Source: Daphnia pulex
Lineage: Eukaryota; Arthropoda; Branchiopoda; Diplostraca; Daphniidae
Direction: 5' to 3'
NCBI RefSeq assembly: GCF_021134715.1
Contig: NC_060019.1
Location: 10,182,001-10,246,000 of the forward strand
DNA length: 64,000 nt
Notes under the pieces: generated by a model
Told to the model about the DNA's origin: nothing
The model's input: the letters and a program-made list of their open reading frames with translations, nothing else
Database searches by the model: none
Part shown: one piece after another, positions 12,301 through 31,222 of the stretch
Position numbering within the stretch: position 1 is the first letter of the stretch
Layout of the letters: each line of letters begins with the position of its first letter
Made by a program: the position numbers and the translations under genes

Positions 12301-15300
12301 GGCGGTGGAGCAGTATCCAATTCGCATTCTGATTCACTGGAAGAGGAAGAATCAGATCCAAATAGATCTGGTACCGGTGCTTTTGATCGACTTACAGGTG
12401 TAGTTCCTTTCGCTGTAATCGATGATCTGGAATTTTGTTGTTGAACATCGATGTTCGTAACGGACTGAGTAGAAAAAAGACTATTTGGGAGAAGAGGTCT
12501 CTTCTCGGACAACTTTCTTGATTGTGTGCCGGACCGTTCGAGTGTTTTCTTTTCAGGTTCAACTTCATCGGCAACGTCTTCAATAAAAGGTACGGGACTC
12601 AATATCGGTTTAGGTCTTCTTTCAGCCTCCGCGAAGTTTGTTACACCCTGGAAGCAATGACTCAGAATATCTAGGGACCGCATTTCCCGTAAACGACGAC
12701 CGACTTTCCTGAAACGAACGCGAACATGTACACCGGGATGAAGGTAGCCTCCGAATCGCTCAGTTAATTGATCACTCATAGGTAGTTTCTTCCCTGTCCA
12801 GTTGAATGCACAACGAGGTAAAACAGGAAATCGAGATTTCGGCTCTTCAATTTTTTTAGGGACGATTGGTTGTGGTTCTGGTGATTTGGGCAGAGGCGAA
12901 ACGGTTGAGGGCAACTCGATGATATTTGTACGAATTTGCTTCAAGATAACTGCAACCTCGTCATCGACGGCCGTCCTTTTGACTCCATGAGAGATGCTTC
13001 TGTTCCAAGGGAAATTCGAGTGCAGATTTAAATCTGGGACTCGAGGTGGTGTACTTGGGACTCGCGGTACTTTAAATGCAGATGGTGTTTCTAAATTTCG
13101 AGAAACCATAGGCGATTTTGAAGGGTCTATCATGCTGCTGTTGTTTCGTTCGGTAATAGTCTGCCTTGGAATAGCTGGCGGGTTAAACAGAGATGGGTAA
13201 GCATCTCTATTGACTGAAGTATTATCTGTTAAAGACAACGTGGGCTGGGCAGTTATCAATGGTTTATCACCCAATTGATGTGAACTACCAATTTCACGCA
13301 CTTCCTTCGACGGTATAGGACGGCTGCTTTCCGAAATTTGACCTGAAATTGCTTGTTTGAAGATTTCCGGTGAATCACGAGAGGCAGTTTCTCCCACTGT
13401 TGGTATGGTAGGTAATTCTTGAACGGCTTCGAAGACTGAAACAATCCCTGGTTCGACATTAACCTCGGTGGTAGATTTCTCACTGAAAGATTCAATAACA
13501 GGAATCGATTGTACTTCTTGTTGTTCCCAATGAGTACCCATTTCTTTGCGACATTCAATGGTTTTGAAGACGGATTCAGTTTCACGATTTGCTTGCTTTT
13601 CAATATCAATAGGTAATTTGTTAGTTGACGACTTCGAAACTTCAAATTCTAGATCCTTCGTATCCTTCAGCACCGCAGTCTCGACTTTCGATAGCGAAGA
13701 TTCGTCCGAAGGCTCAGCAACATTCATTTGGGGTGCTTCTTGTAGCGTTTCAACGGGATCAACCGCTTTACTATTAAATAACTCTTTGTCGCCTGTGTCG
13801 TCGACTACCGCCGCTCCAGATTCTTGGATATTTTTCTTGGTCCCACCGATATCAACCACCAAAGTTTGATTTAATGACTCAATATTACTTTCATCATGAT
13901 CATGGCCTCGTTCTGTCTTATCTTCCACTTCACGAAGTAACTCATTCCCAAGATGGTCGCTGGCTTCTGGCTGCGATTTTTGATTATCCTCCAAGTGCTC
14001 TTCGTCGCATTTGTCGTCAACTTCCACCGCTTCAAAATTTTGGATATTTTTCTTGGGTCCACCGGAATCAACCACCGAAGGTTGATTGAATGATTCAACA
14101 TCAAATATTGATTGCTGACCTTGTTCTGGCTTATCTAATAAATCTTCCATTCCACGAGGTAATTCTTTCTCAGGTTGGTTGCTGACCGCTGGCTGCGATT
14201 TTTGATTATCCTCCAAGTGCTCTTCGTCGCATTTGTCGTCAACTTCCGCCGCTTCAAAATTTTGGATATTTTTCTGGGCCACATCAGAATCAGCAACCAC
14301 AGTTTGATCTAATAATTCAACATTACTGTCAACTATTGATCGCTGGCCGTGTTCTGTCCCATCTAATACATTTTCCGCTTCACGAAGTAACTCCTTCTCA
14401 GGATGGTCGCTGATCACTGGCTGTGATTTTTTATTGCCCTCCACAGGCTCTTTGTGGCATTTGTCGTCAGCTTCTGCCGCTCCAAAATCTTGGATATTTT
14501 TCTTGGGTTCACCGGTATCCTCCACCAAAGTTTGATTGAATGATTCAACATCAAATATTGATTGCTGACCTTGTTCTGGCTTATTTAATAAATCTTCCAC
14601 TTCACGAGGTAATTCTTTCTCAAGTTGGTTGCTGACCGCTGGCTGCGATTTTTGATTATCCTCCAAGGGCTCTTCGTCGCATTTGTCGTCGACTTCCGGC
14701 ACTTCAAAATCTTGGATATTTTTCGTGGGTCCATCAGTATCAACAACCAAAGTTTGATTTAATAATTCAACATTACTGTCAACTATTGATCGCTGGATTT
14801 GTTCTGGCTTGTCTAATGAATCTTCCACTTCATGAAGTAGCTCTTTCTCAGGTTGGTCGCTAATCACTGGCTGTGATTCTTTAATATTCTCCACGGGTTT
14901 CAGTATCTCGGTTTCGACTTGCAACGAATATTCCTCAAAATTCGGACTGGAATCTTCTTGTAGCGTTTCTAAGGGATCATTAATTTCATCAACAAATAAT
15001 TTTTCCTGACATTTATCACTGATCGTAACCACTTCAAATGCTTGATTATCTTCCTCGGACTCAACCAAACCAGTTTCAACTGACAAGCTTTCAGTTGAGA
15101 ATTCAGCACCACTATCAGCTATTGCTAGATGGTCTTCTTGTTGCTTGGTTGGGATCTCCTTTTCGGGTTTTTCACTGACCATTGCTTGTAAATCTTGATT
15201 GAGTTGGTTCGTAGTTGATGATTCAACATTCGCGGCCTGGTCTTCTTGTAGCTTGTCCAAAGGAACAACGACACCCTCAAGACGTAACTCTTTTTCGAAA

Positions 15301-18300
15301 TTTTCACTGAAACCAGCAACATCTCCCATCGACTTTGAGTTTTCAATCTCGTCAAAGAAGTTGTTGCTTAACTTCTCGGTTTTGTCATCGATGACTATGG
15401 CTTCAGAATCTTGATTTCGATTTTCTACAGACTTTTGCTTACCAACCTCGACAGAAAATTGGTTGTCTAGTTTTTCGGACGAAGCAGCAACAATTTCGGC
15501 GCAAGCAAGGCGGTTTCCAATATTTATTGCCATCTCCAGGTCATCACTTTGATTTTCTTCCGTTAATTTAGTCACTTGGACCTCGATGGGTGATTTCGTA
15601 CTCGACAATTGATCCACATCATCAGATTTGGATTCCTCTTCTGGTTGGGGAGAAGAAGTTTCTTCAAGTGAAAAGACTTTTTTGGTTTTCTCATTCATGG
15701 TCATCTGTCCCGTTTCATACCGATCGTCTGGCAATTTAGGCTTATTGCCGGATTCAAGGTTTAGTGACATATCAGCTTGTTCAGACGGCATTTCTTCGAT
15801 ATGATTTTCAGTTGAATTGAATTCTTCATTTTCTTCCGATGGTTCTGGCATTTCGAACTCGGTCGGGGACACTTCGTCAGAAGAAGCATTAACAGACTCG
15901 ATATTCTTTTCCAATGGTACAGGGGACGCTTCCTTCACCATATTTAGAACTGTCATCAAATCTGTTTCTGGAGTCTCTTCTGATTGTTCGGCAGCCATTT
16001 TTTCTACTTGTGACGTATCGACCGCTTCTGTGTCGAAGTCGAGTGTTTTCTTTTGATTAGGCACTTCCACTTCCGCTTCCGATTCGGAGGAACTCATATC
16101 GAGATCCGCTTCCAATGCAAAAATACTGCAGGGAACACGTTTGATGCTGGAACACGAAATATCAATGCCTGAACTTTCTCGTAATTTACAATTGGGCACA
16201 GGAACAATTTCCATGTCGGAATCAGAAGAGCTCTCGAATCCAAACGACGAGGTCGATTGCATCGCAACATCTCCAGACGACTTGGTAGAAAGTTTGAGTT
16301 GCGATTCTGAATCTGAAGAGCTTAAAGACAAAACATGCTCTTTTTTGTTTGAATATTGTTTCTCCGCAATTGGCTTTACAGGTGAAGGATCTAGTTGAAA
16401 AATAGATTGGCAGGGATTGTCAGCGATCAATTCAGGTAAGGCCTTTTCAGCAATGACATTCATGGAATCAGATGTTGGAATAGGCTCAGGTCCTTTAAGC
16501 TCAGGTAACGACGTCATTTTCAATCGACTTGACCGCGTGCGAGGCCCTGAATGTTTTTTATACTCCTTTTCTGATTCCGTTGCAGTATCCGCATCCGAGG
16601 CCGTTGTGATGGAATTTTGTGATGATGTTCGAGTCCGTTTCCGTGTCAAAGGACTATGCGTTGGCGTCTTATCATGCAACACTGTAGGCGTTGCATTATC
16701 TTGGCTGTCCCTTCTTTGCGCTCTAATGCGAGTTTGCTTAACCTGTTTGCTAGGAAGGATTTTGTCTGGCGATTGCCGACTGCATTTCAAAAGTTCTGAA
16801 TCGCTGGGCAGGATATCCGGTGGCGATATCATGGAATCAGACCCATCTCCTTCGCCCAGTAACTGCTCTAATAGCTTAGATTGCTCATCAGTTTCGTTTT
16901 CCTCGATATCATCCTGATCGACATCATCGCCTTCTCTACTTTTACCGTTGCACAATTTTGAATAAAACTTCCGTTGATACGTATTGAATTTTCCTGAAAA
17001 ATGTAATAAGAGGTTATTCAAAACACTGATCACAAGTAATAAATATAGCAGATAAATTACCTTGCTCTTCAATCATTTTCCCCCATTGTTTGGCGTACTT
17101 GACGAGTAGATTATACTCCCTTTGCGATTTATTTATTTCCTTCTTTGATTTGTTGGTGATTTCTTTAGCCTCTTTTAGTTGCTCTAAAAAGAAGGATCAA
17201 ACAATTAGCGTTTTTGTTGTAGAAAAGTAAGTCGCATAAAAAATATATAGAAAATGCATGCTCATGTTCGTTTAACAATTAAAACCATTCAGCGGTTAGG
17301 CCATAGTATTACTTAGGCAATAGATAAGACGAGGATAATAAACATACAACTGTAGCATTTCAAGATAAGTTAACGCATAGATTCCCTTGTCCCTTAACAT
17401 TTCGAGTGAGATAAAACGCTTAGCGACACAGGTATTGTACAGCATTCATCAAAACGTTTCAAAGACGATTGTATCCAAGCCCAACCGAGTGATTTTTGTT
17501 TTACGTTGTACGCAATGCATCTAACCGTTCGCGCGGTGCTTCTGTTGATGCTAATCAGCACAGCAATAGCACAAAAAAGCAATCGTTGGTGGATGATGTT
17601 CCCTAATTTTGACGAAAATGGCTCACCCAAGAACACCCAAGAAAATTCAACAAGTGCATTTGAAGATAATCTACGTAACGGAACTGAAGAGTTAGCTGAC
17701 GTTAATTTCAGCGTGAATGCTGTTTTGAATTTAGATTCCGATATCGACATTGATGCCGAAAACGAAGAAAACGAAAACGAAGGTAGTGGCAATTCGGCTC
17801 TCCCTAAGAACTATTCAAATTGGGGTAACAAAACGGAAACAGCTGGAACCAGTGAAATAATTCCCGAAGAGGATACCGACGAAGAATTTGTGTCGACCAT
17901 AGATAAGGATTTAAAAGGGAACCAGACTGACGCCAATACGGCATCGGGCGCCTCACAAGAAGAAAACGAAACAGAAATTGAAGGAGAAGACCCTTCAGGT
18001 CCTTCAGTGCTGGAAGAAGGGAATCAAGACCATGAACTAACTGAGCGTATTGAAGAAGAATTCGACGAAGCAATTCTCATAGAAGGCGATGCAGAGCAAT
18101 TGACAAAATTAGAAGCGCAGAGGAATGACGATGAAGTTGATTTCAGTGGAGAGAATGAACTGGAGGACGAAGAACTTCCTGAACATAAGCAAACCTTCAA
18201 AGAACGAGACGAAGCAGTTCACGAATATGGAGACGCCCATCCGTCTTCCAAAGCATTATTGGATAAGCTTGATTTAGAGAATGACGAAACTGAAGATTCT

Positions 18301-20615
18301 GATCTTGTCGCTGAAGAACCAGACCAATCTTTTCACGACCAAGGAGATGCCCATCCGTCTTCAAGAGTGGAAATGGAGGAAAATGAATCCAACATTGACG
18401 AAACGGATGATTTAGAAAACTTTGAAGAAGAAAGTTTGACAAACGGCGAAGTCGTTGAGAAAGATACGGAGACGGTCGATGGAAGTTCGAATCAAGAAAA
18501 TAATCCCGATATCAATCGAGAAGACAATAGCTCTTCAGAGGAATCAAATGAAAAAAATGAGGATAAAACAAAGGAAGAAATAATTGATGATCCTGATTTT
18601 GAACGTATCGTGGAGGACGACGTAATCGAAGACGAAAATAGAGCAGTTGCAAATCAACAGCTGAAACCCAAAACAAAACAAAATAGTGAGCCTAACAGCA
18701 TTGAAGACGAAACTACTCAAGACGAAGATGACCCACTAACAGCAAATAACTTGGACGATGAAACGATTGAAGATGACCCACTACCAACAAACAACGAAGA
18801 GTTATCTCCTTCCAACTTGGACGATGATATTGCTTTACACTGGGTCAACGAGGAATCGTCAAATACGAATAGCACAGACAGTAAAAATTCCGAAATTATT
18901 CCAACTGTGGTAAATTCTTAATTTCCAAAAACTGAGTAATATAATTTTAATAAAGATAACTAAATTCGGTTAAACAGGTTCCAATTGCTCCTATGGCCCC
19001 AATTTTCAAAACTCCAACTTGTAGCTTTGAACAACGACCATTCAACCTGACGCTTCAACCAGTGAATTCGGTTAACGGATTGCACGGCACGGACACAACA
19101 CTTTTGTGCACACTGATTCCGTACAACGGATCGGAACCATTACCGTACTTCCGTCTTACTTGGTTATTTGAGAAAGATAACTGCCAGAGAAGTATAAATA
19201 GAATCTTTCAATTAAAAAAGAAATTCGATTTCTAATGTAGCTGTTTAACGCGGTATAGATGCATCGAACACAAATGCCTGCACAACAGTACTCGCTTCCA
19301 TGAACTACGAATCCCAATTACCTAACATTACCTATACACTGTCATACAACTTGACACAACTCAATCACACGACTCACGCAGGGTTATATATATGCGATGC
19401 CCAAATCTATGGTTGCCAATCAGTAAACCAAAATGCAACTCAAACTAGCAAAGCTCTTTATATGCGAGTTTACGTCAAGCCGAATTATGCATTTCATATT
19501 GGTATCATTTCGTCAGCCTGTGTTCTCTTATTGGCAATTCTTGCTGGTTTGGTGAGTTACGCTCGTCGAGTTCAAACTAAATCGAAGAATCGGTATCAGG
19601 AGTTATTATCGTCGGCCGATATTCAATACTACCCTTCTAAAGTAAGTGAATGAATTTTAACATAATTAAGTGCGAACTTTAATATTTAAAATGCTTCTTT
19701 CAAAAGGTTTTGGAGCTACCGAATTCTGTTTATAACGCTACAACCACTGGATTCATACGAATGAGCGCCAGTACCTTTTCGAGTAAATCCAGCTTTACCA
19801 GCAATGATGAAGAAGCTTAATTTTTACTGATTCTACCCTAAACTAGCTTTGTATATGCCTCAATTCAGGCAGTGAGCAATCACCAACTAATAGGAAACAG
19901 CAGAAAACAAAAATGTTTTACCTTTCATAACTTTGACTTTGTTTTCCAATTTTTCACACTCTCTGGACACAGAAGCAGTGTGTTTCACTTCCTCTTCATA
20001 TTTCTCCAGAACTTTAACTTTTGCAACAAGCTGAGATGTGAAGTTTTCTCCTGCTTCTGCTTGAGACTTCCATTTTTGAGCTTCATCGTTCAACTCTTCG
20101 AATTTCATTTCATAATCTGCATTAGCCTAAATATAAAATCTGATAAGTTATGAGCCATAAAAGAATTGAAAGGAAAATACCTTTTTTAACAATTCAATGC
20201 TACCATTAACTTTTGCATACTCTTGATTACGAGTATTCAAATCCCGATGAAGTTGGTCAATAAGATGAACAAACTCCTCATTCTTTCTTGTTAGGATATC
20301 ACATTCCACTTTGGAGGACTGGTACTCTCGAATTAATTTACTGAAACAAATTGAAACTTAGTATGTATGTAAAATGAAAGTAAAACACTTCATACTCAGT
20401 GCCGATTATTTTCTGTTTTAGAGTCAAGAAACCAGCTAGTTGCTGGGCATTGCTGTTCTCCAACTGTACCGTTCTTTTGTCAATTTCCTATTAGTAATAC
20501 AAATATGATTATTAAAGACTGGCTTATAACATGGTAGAATGTTCAAGCATCTTACGTTTCGTAAAACGCTGCAGTTTTTGCAGCCGCCCTCCGCTACTTC
20601 GTGATCCATCGTCAT
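9313..20615 (-). CDS. ICE1: Little elongation complex subunit 1 (ICE1) homologue
   Basis: Thirteen phase-consistent exons give 2,617 residues: 20556-20615, 20396-20487, 20181-20340, 19922-20126, 17061-17183, 10961-16993, 10744-10876, 10437-10668, 10193-10376, 9947-10129, 9709-9885, 9560-9649 and 9313-9494. Identification rests on the N-terminus: a CxxC start (GGCKNCSVLRN), then TLKQKIIGTDKLIREYQ, which matches the start of human ICE1 as I remember it, running into a coiled coil of about 150 residues. The middle is one 6 kb exon of acidic, Ser/Glu-rich low-complexity protein. The C-terminal 400 residues, from seven short exons, are alpha-helical and HEAT-like. ICE1 is known to scaffold the ELL-containing little elongation complex that drives RNA polymerase II transcription of small nuclear RNA genes. 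Intron 4 (17184-19921) contains another gene. The exon 7 donor (ATTCG then GTATTT) was chosen because the alternative at 10731-10732 breaks the frame. Confidence 0.78.
11135..11250 (-). repeat. Minisatellite in ICE1 coding Asp/Glu-Glu-Ser-Pro-Lys-Ser-Pro units
   Basis: The coding strand reads four to five imperfect units of 30-33 bases encoding variants of ESPKSPDNDE. Adjacent units differ by point changes only. Multiple SP dipeptides are potential proline-directed phosphorylation sites, which is inference. The frame stays open throughout. Confidence 0.75.
13740..14880 (-). repeat. Five-copy tandem repeat (about 220 bp, 73 residues) inside the ICE1 large exon
   Basis: Five near-identical units recur at intervals of about 208-228 bases, with recognisable anchors near 13790, 13998, 14221, 14449 and 14668. 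Each codes for a block containing KNIQ(D/N)F, then VDDKCDEE, EDNQKSQP, and EKELxREVEDLLDKPEQ. The units are more alike at DNA level than the flanking protein, which suggests recent duplication or gene conversion. The array is in frame, acidic and probably disordered. Confidence 0.85.
17515..19820 (+). CDS. Unrecognised type I membrane protein with acidic ectodomain and Ig-like fold, nested in ICE1 intron 4
   Basis: I do not recognise this gene. Four exons, 17515-18909, 18978-19191, 19259-19641 and 19707-19820, give 701 residues. The first ATG is followed by a signal peptide (about 1-19, ending ISTAIA). Residues 20-465 are extremely rich in Glu, Asp and Asn with many N-glycosylation sequons and a duplicated GDAHPSS motif. 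Residues about 480-610 look like a single Ig-like V or C2 domain: a first cysteine in TLLCTLIP, a tryptophan in LTWLFEKDNC, a second cysteine in GLYICDAQ. A hydrophobic helix follows (about 613-637; GIISSACVLLLAILAGLVSY), then a basic stop and a cytoplasmic tail with tyrosines (QYYPS, SVYNATT). The gene lies wholly within an intron of ICE1 on the other strand. A cell-surface adhesion or receptor role is only inference. Confidence 0.75.
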
Positions 20616-21186
20616 TTAAAATGGAAAACGTTGTCCCACACTCAGGCAATCAATCAAAGAACCATGAGAGGAAAGAAAATCGGAGTACAATCTATGCATC
20701 TACAATGAACTCGTTGATCAATAAATTATTAATTGTCGACAAGAGGCACATATTGCCCTCAAAACTTAAACACAAACACGTGTGTATCTGTATCACGAAG
20801 ACAGAGACAGACAAACAGAATTCTGAAGCGGGAAACTATGTTACTATGTCCGGCTATGTCTATGTATTCATGCATGGAGATCTGTCTGTCTAGTAGCGCC
20901 AAAAATTCGTCTGTTAATTTCGTGCCTAACGCCATCTGTTATCAAAATTGTTCAATAATCAAGCTTTTGATATTTGACAGAATCAACAGCGATCGATTAA
21001 ATGTTGTTCTGTGTGCCGTCATGGCTGTGTAGGACTCTATCTTATGAAAATGGATAGATAAGGGTTGAGACGGACGTACTATTTTCCAGCCATTCCTGAA
21101 TCTCTTTATCAAGAAAATTTCACTTGCTATTGCTCTGATTGTCTAAAAATCAAAGACTTCACGAAACAGTGCACATTTTTATCACA
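20616..21186. other. Divergent promoter region between ICE1 and the AIG1-like gene
   Basis: About 570 bases lie between the two start codons. Open frames here (for example 20531-20893) look like chance. No TATA box or clear initiator and DPE pair was found. Both promoters and 5' UTRs probably lie here. Confidence 0.4.
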
Positions 21187-22295
21187 ATGCAAAACTCAGT
21201 TATATTCCTCTTTCACTTGGCTGCTGCCATAAATTTTGCTTATGGTATTTACTATGACCTTGTGGAATTAAAGTTGCCTGAAGACTATTCAAAAATTTCA
21301 ATTGACTTTGCTGGAAGATGGAAGTATTTAACTTTTTGGAACATGGTAACTTGTTTACACTCTTATTTTTTCTTTTGAAGTTGGATTGTAATGTTACCAG
21401 TTCTTATCTTTCTTATTTTAGGTACTTCAACTAGTCTACTTTTCATTTTCTCTCTTAAATGATCTGTTTGGCAGCAACTTTGTCAACAAGAAAGATCGAA
21501 CTGTTATTCAAAAACTAAGGGATTATGTTTTTGGATCACTTGTCTTCCCCTTAGGAATGGTAGACATCTGATGTATGAATTATATAAAGGGCAAAACCTT
21601 AATTTACCTCTTCTTCTTCTTAAACAGTTTGTTGCAAGCACTTTCTGGGCTTTGTGGGCCATTAACCGTGAATTGGTTTTTCCAGTTGCTCTTGATGCAT
21701 TCTTTCCAGGTACTAATTTCTAAGTTGTGAATGTGGATTTGGAGTGCTGATTGTGGGGAATAAATTTAGGTTGGTTGAACCACATCATGCACACTTCAAT
21801 TGTTCCTCTGGATTTTATTGAACTGCTATTCATTCCAAAAACATTTCCAAAGAGATCTCATGCAATGTCAGGACTCTCAGTACTCATGCTTGGATATCTT
21901 GCTTGGTAATGGATAGAAACTTCACTCAATTTTATGCAGAAATGTGTTTTAATTAACTCACATTCTCTATAGGGTATTTGTCATCGCTTTCAAAACCGAT
22001 TTTTGGGTTTATCCCGTTTTAGCGGTCCTGCACTGGGGTTATCGTTTGTTGTTTATAGTCGGTCTCATGGTTTTATCGGCGTTTATGTATTTTTCTGGAG
22101 AAAAACTCCATTATGCTGTCTGGGGTAAGATCTGCTAATAATAATTCACAAGTTTTTAAGATATTAACCTGAATTGAACGATTGATGACAGGTGAACCAA
22201 CTTCTAAGACAGTCAAGTCTTCTCAAAAAATCGTTAAAGAGAACAAACTACCAAAAGCCACCAAAGAAGGCAAAAATAAACGCAAACAAAATTAA
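21187..22295 (+). CDS. AIG1: AIG1/FAR-17a (ADTRP) family membrane hydrolase
   Basis: Six exons, 21187-21345, 21422-21559, 21628-21709, 21770-21905, 21973-22124 and 22192-22295, give 256 residues. Motifs of the Far-17a/AIG1 family are clear: AGRWKYLTFWNMVLQ, FPLGMFVASTFWALW, and PGWLNHIMHTSIVP. The threonine at 49 and histidine at 134 sit where the family's catalytic Thr and His lie, so the protein is probably active. AIG1 and ADTRP are known as multi-pass threonine hydrolases that cleave fatty-acid esters of hydroxy fatty acids. Five to six hydrophobic segments are visible. The tail is strongly basic (KKATKEGKNKRKQN-like), longer than in human AIG1. Whether it is closer to AIG1 or ADTRP cannot be settled by eye. 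Confidence 0.9.
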
Positions 22296-22382
22296 TGCAT
22301 AATACATTCCGTGAGCTCCAATTGCCACGAATAGACTCGCGGGTCCCGTAGACATAAATGGAAATTAACTCAGACATTTGAA

Positions 22383-22388
22383 AATAAA
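22383..22388 (+). promoter_or_regulatory. Polyadenylation signal AATAAA of the AIG1-like gene
   Basis: A canonical AATAAA lies 88 bases after the stop codon at 22295, in the convergent gap before the KAT6 stop at 22977. Confidence 0.55.
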
Positions 22389-22976
22389 TTCTTTTTAGGC
22401 TCAATGATTATCTCTTCTTTCGTCTCTCAAAACGCTTACAATAAAGACAACGAAGTTATATAAATTTACAAATTGTATTTATATACAATCCAAGTGCTAC
22501 AGAGCACACTCACTATTGATGAAAGGGTTTGGAGCTAGAGAGAAAGTGTTTTTTGAAGAAAGTTAAGGCAGTCGGAGCGTACACGACCAGATTTCTTGAA
22601 TGAGAACGAATTACATAGAGATACAGCAGCCAATTTTTGTAATCGGGGTTTTTAAAATGAAACAAGCAACGGGGGGCCAACAATTTTGTTATTTTTTCTC
22701 GATTTGTAAAAGAAAAAAATACATCATACATGACAATAATGTAATTTTCGGAGCACTGAACCAGACGCATGATCTTTTTTTTCTTATACAATTAATGAAC
22801 GGGGAGTTTAATGTGTGTTAAGCAATGGGGACGGACGCAATCACTTATCAAAACAAGTCCTTTTTTAAAACTATAAATTAGATGGTGAGAACCAATGATT
22901 TTTTTTTAACGTCAATGAAAGATGAAGCGCCCTGGGATTCAAACATCAGAGGGAGTGCCGGGGTTTACCGTACAGT
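22389..22976. other. Convergent 3' region of the AIG1-like gene and KAT6
   Basis: This stretch is AT-rich and holds no credible coding sequence. Most of it is probably KAT6 3' UTR on the minus strand. No canonical minus-strand AATAAA was found. Confidence 0.4.
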
Positions 22977-29719
<6,743 letters not shown>

Positions 29720-31222
29720 GGCCTGAAAAATAACATTCAACATTTCAGGTTATTTATTTTGTCCACTGAATGACACACATCAATCATGAAAACCGGAAAA
29801 CTATATTTGTAGAGGGAAGAGACTATAACGACTTATTTGAAAAACAACTGAATTCCTGGAGCTAGACAACAACGAGAACAAACCGGTTCAATTCCCTTGT
29901 TCCCACCCAAATACTGGTGATGTCACCAAAGGGCTTATTATTTTACTCTCCCTCTTTTCAATTCCACTTTTTTGCGACACACACACACAGACCAATACTA
30001 GAGTGACCTTGGCACGGGACGAGAATTTACTGCAAGAAGTCCTGGCGCACAAAATTTCCCACAGCACATATATACACACCGAGACGAGACGAGACACACA
30101 CACACACACACACGTCGATGGTCCCTTTCGTTTTAACAGAACCCGACGGGCGCCATTTTCAGCCCACCCGACACAAAAAATTGCATTTTTCAAGAACTGA
30201 TGTTCGATCGAGCCACGTCTAATGGATACGAAATCACTCGGCTGGAAACGTTGGACATACTGGTACCAAATTTAAGGGAGATAAACTGTCGGGAAACCCC
30301 TTAATCGGATGAAAAAGTTGGCCATCTTTTCATGAGCCCAACCACAAGACTTACACAGAAACTAGACGAAGAAAACTCGAAACAAATAATTTCTCCAGCG
30401 TAGCAAGCCCTGTTTGTTTATCCACTGGCCAGATAACACCGATCAATTCGAGAAATGTTTTCTACGAGAAGCTTTTTTTCTTACAATAATCGTTACATTC
30501 GTCTGTGTGATGGGCCTCGTCACTTTGGGCTAGGCACCTTTTAGAAGCCACACACACACGTCTGTACTGTAGTCAGTCGCACTGTATCTATCTGCCAGTA
30601 AAAAATAACAAAGGCAAAGACAAAATGGAGGCGCGACGGCTAGTGGCGCTGGAATTCTTGCAGCGGCAATATGAGCAAACTATTGGTGGGGAGCCGTTAA
30701 GCTCCTCCTACCATGTTCCCTTCCTATTATCTCGATACGTTTTTTCCCGCACTTTCTACGACAACCATCTGTTTCCGGGTGTTTTTTTTTCCTAACTAAC
30801 ATGACGGCATAGTTGTATCTTCCGTAGCAATTACACATAAAAATAAACTCATTTCCAGTTAACCATTTATTTAAGTTGAAAATGTTTTGTAGAAACCAAT
30901 GTGTAATCAACTGAGCGCCAACAATTGCATTTCATAATATAAACCGGCCTAAGCACACAACCAGAAGTTTAGGACACGGTCATAGAACAAGAAAGAAGAA
31001 AGCTTATTTTGTTAAGTTGTTGTAAACGCCGACAACAAGACAGGAACTTCATTACCGTTAAAATCTTATTTCTCTTGATCGGGGTGCGTGTAAGCTGAGA
31101 AGGAATTCTCAGTCATCTAGCCAATAATATTCGGAAACAGAACTTTGACAAAATAAAAAATTTCCTGAAACAATGAATGCAAATCTAATCATTAAAAAAA
31201 TCAAAATCAAAATGGCTAAAGA
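29720..31222. other. Upstream region of KAT6 and 3' region of SOAT
   Basis: About 1.5 kb without a convincing coding sequence. The left part should contain the KAT6 5' UTR exon(s) and promoter: a good minus-strand donor (acttac on the plus strand at 30349-30354) may end a 5' UTR exon running rightward. A minus-strand AATAAA (tttatt at 30866-30871) is a candidate poly(A) signal for SOAT, about 350 bases past its stop. A dinucleotide repeat lies near 30091-30114. Confidence 0.4.
30091..30114. repeat. (CA)n microsatellite
   Basis: About eleven to twelve uninterrupted CA units follow two GAGAC repeats in the KAT6 upstream region. Confidence 0.85.

Noticed and set aside
20531..21032. Plus-strand frames of about 100-120 codons between ICE1 and the AIG1-like gene
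   Set aside because: They overlap ICE1 exon 1 antisense, have no family motif, and lie in the divergent promoter.
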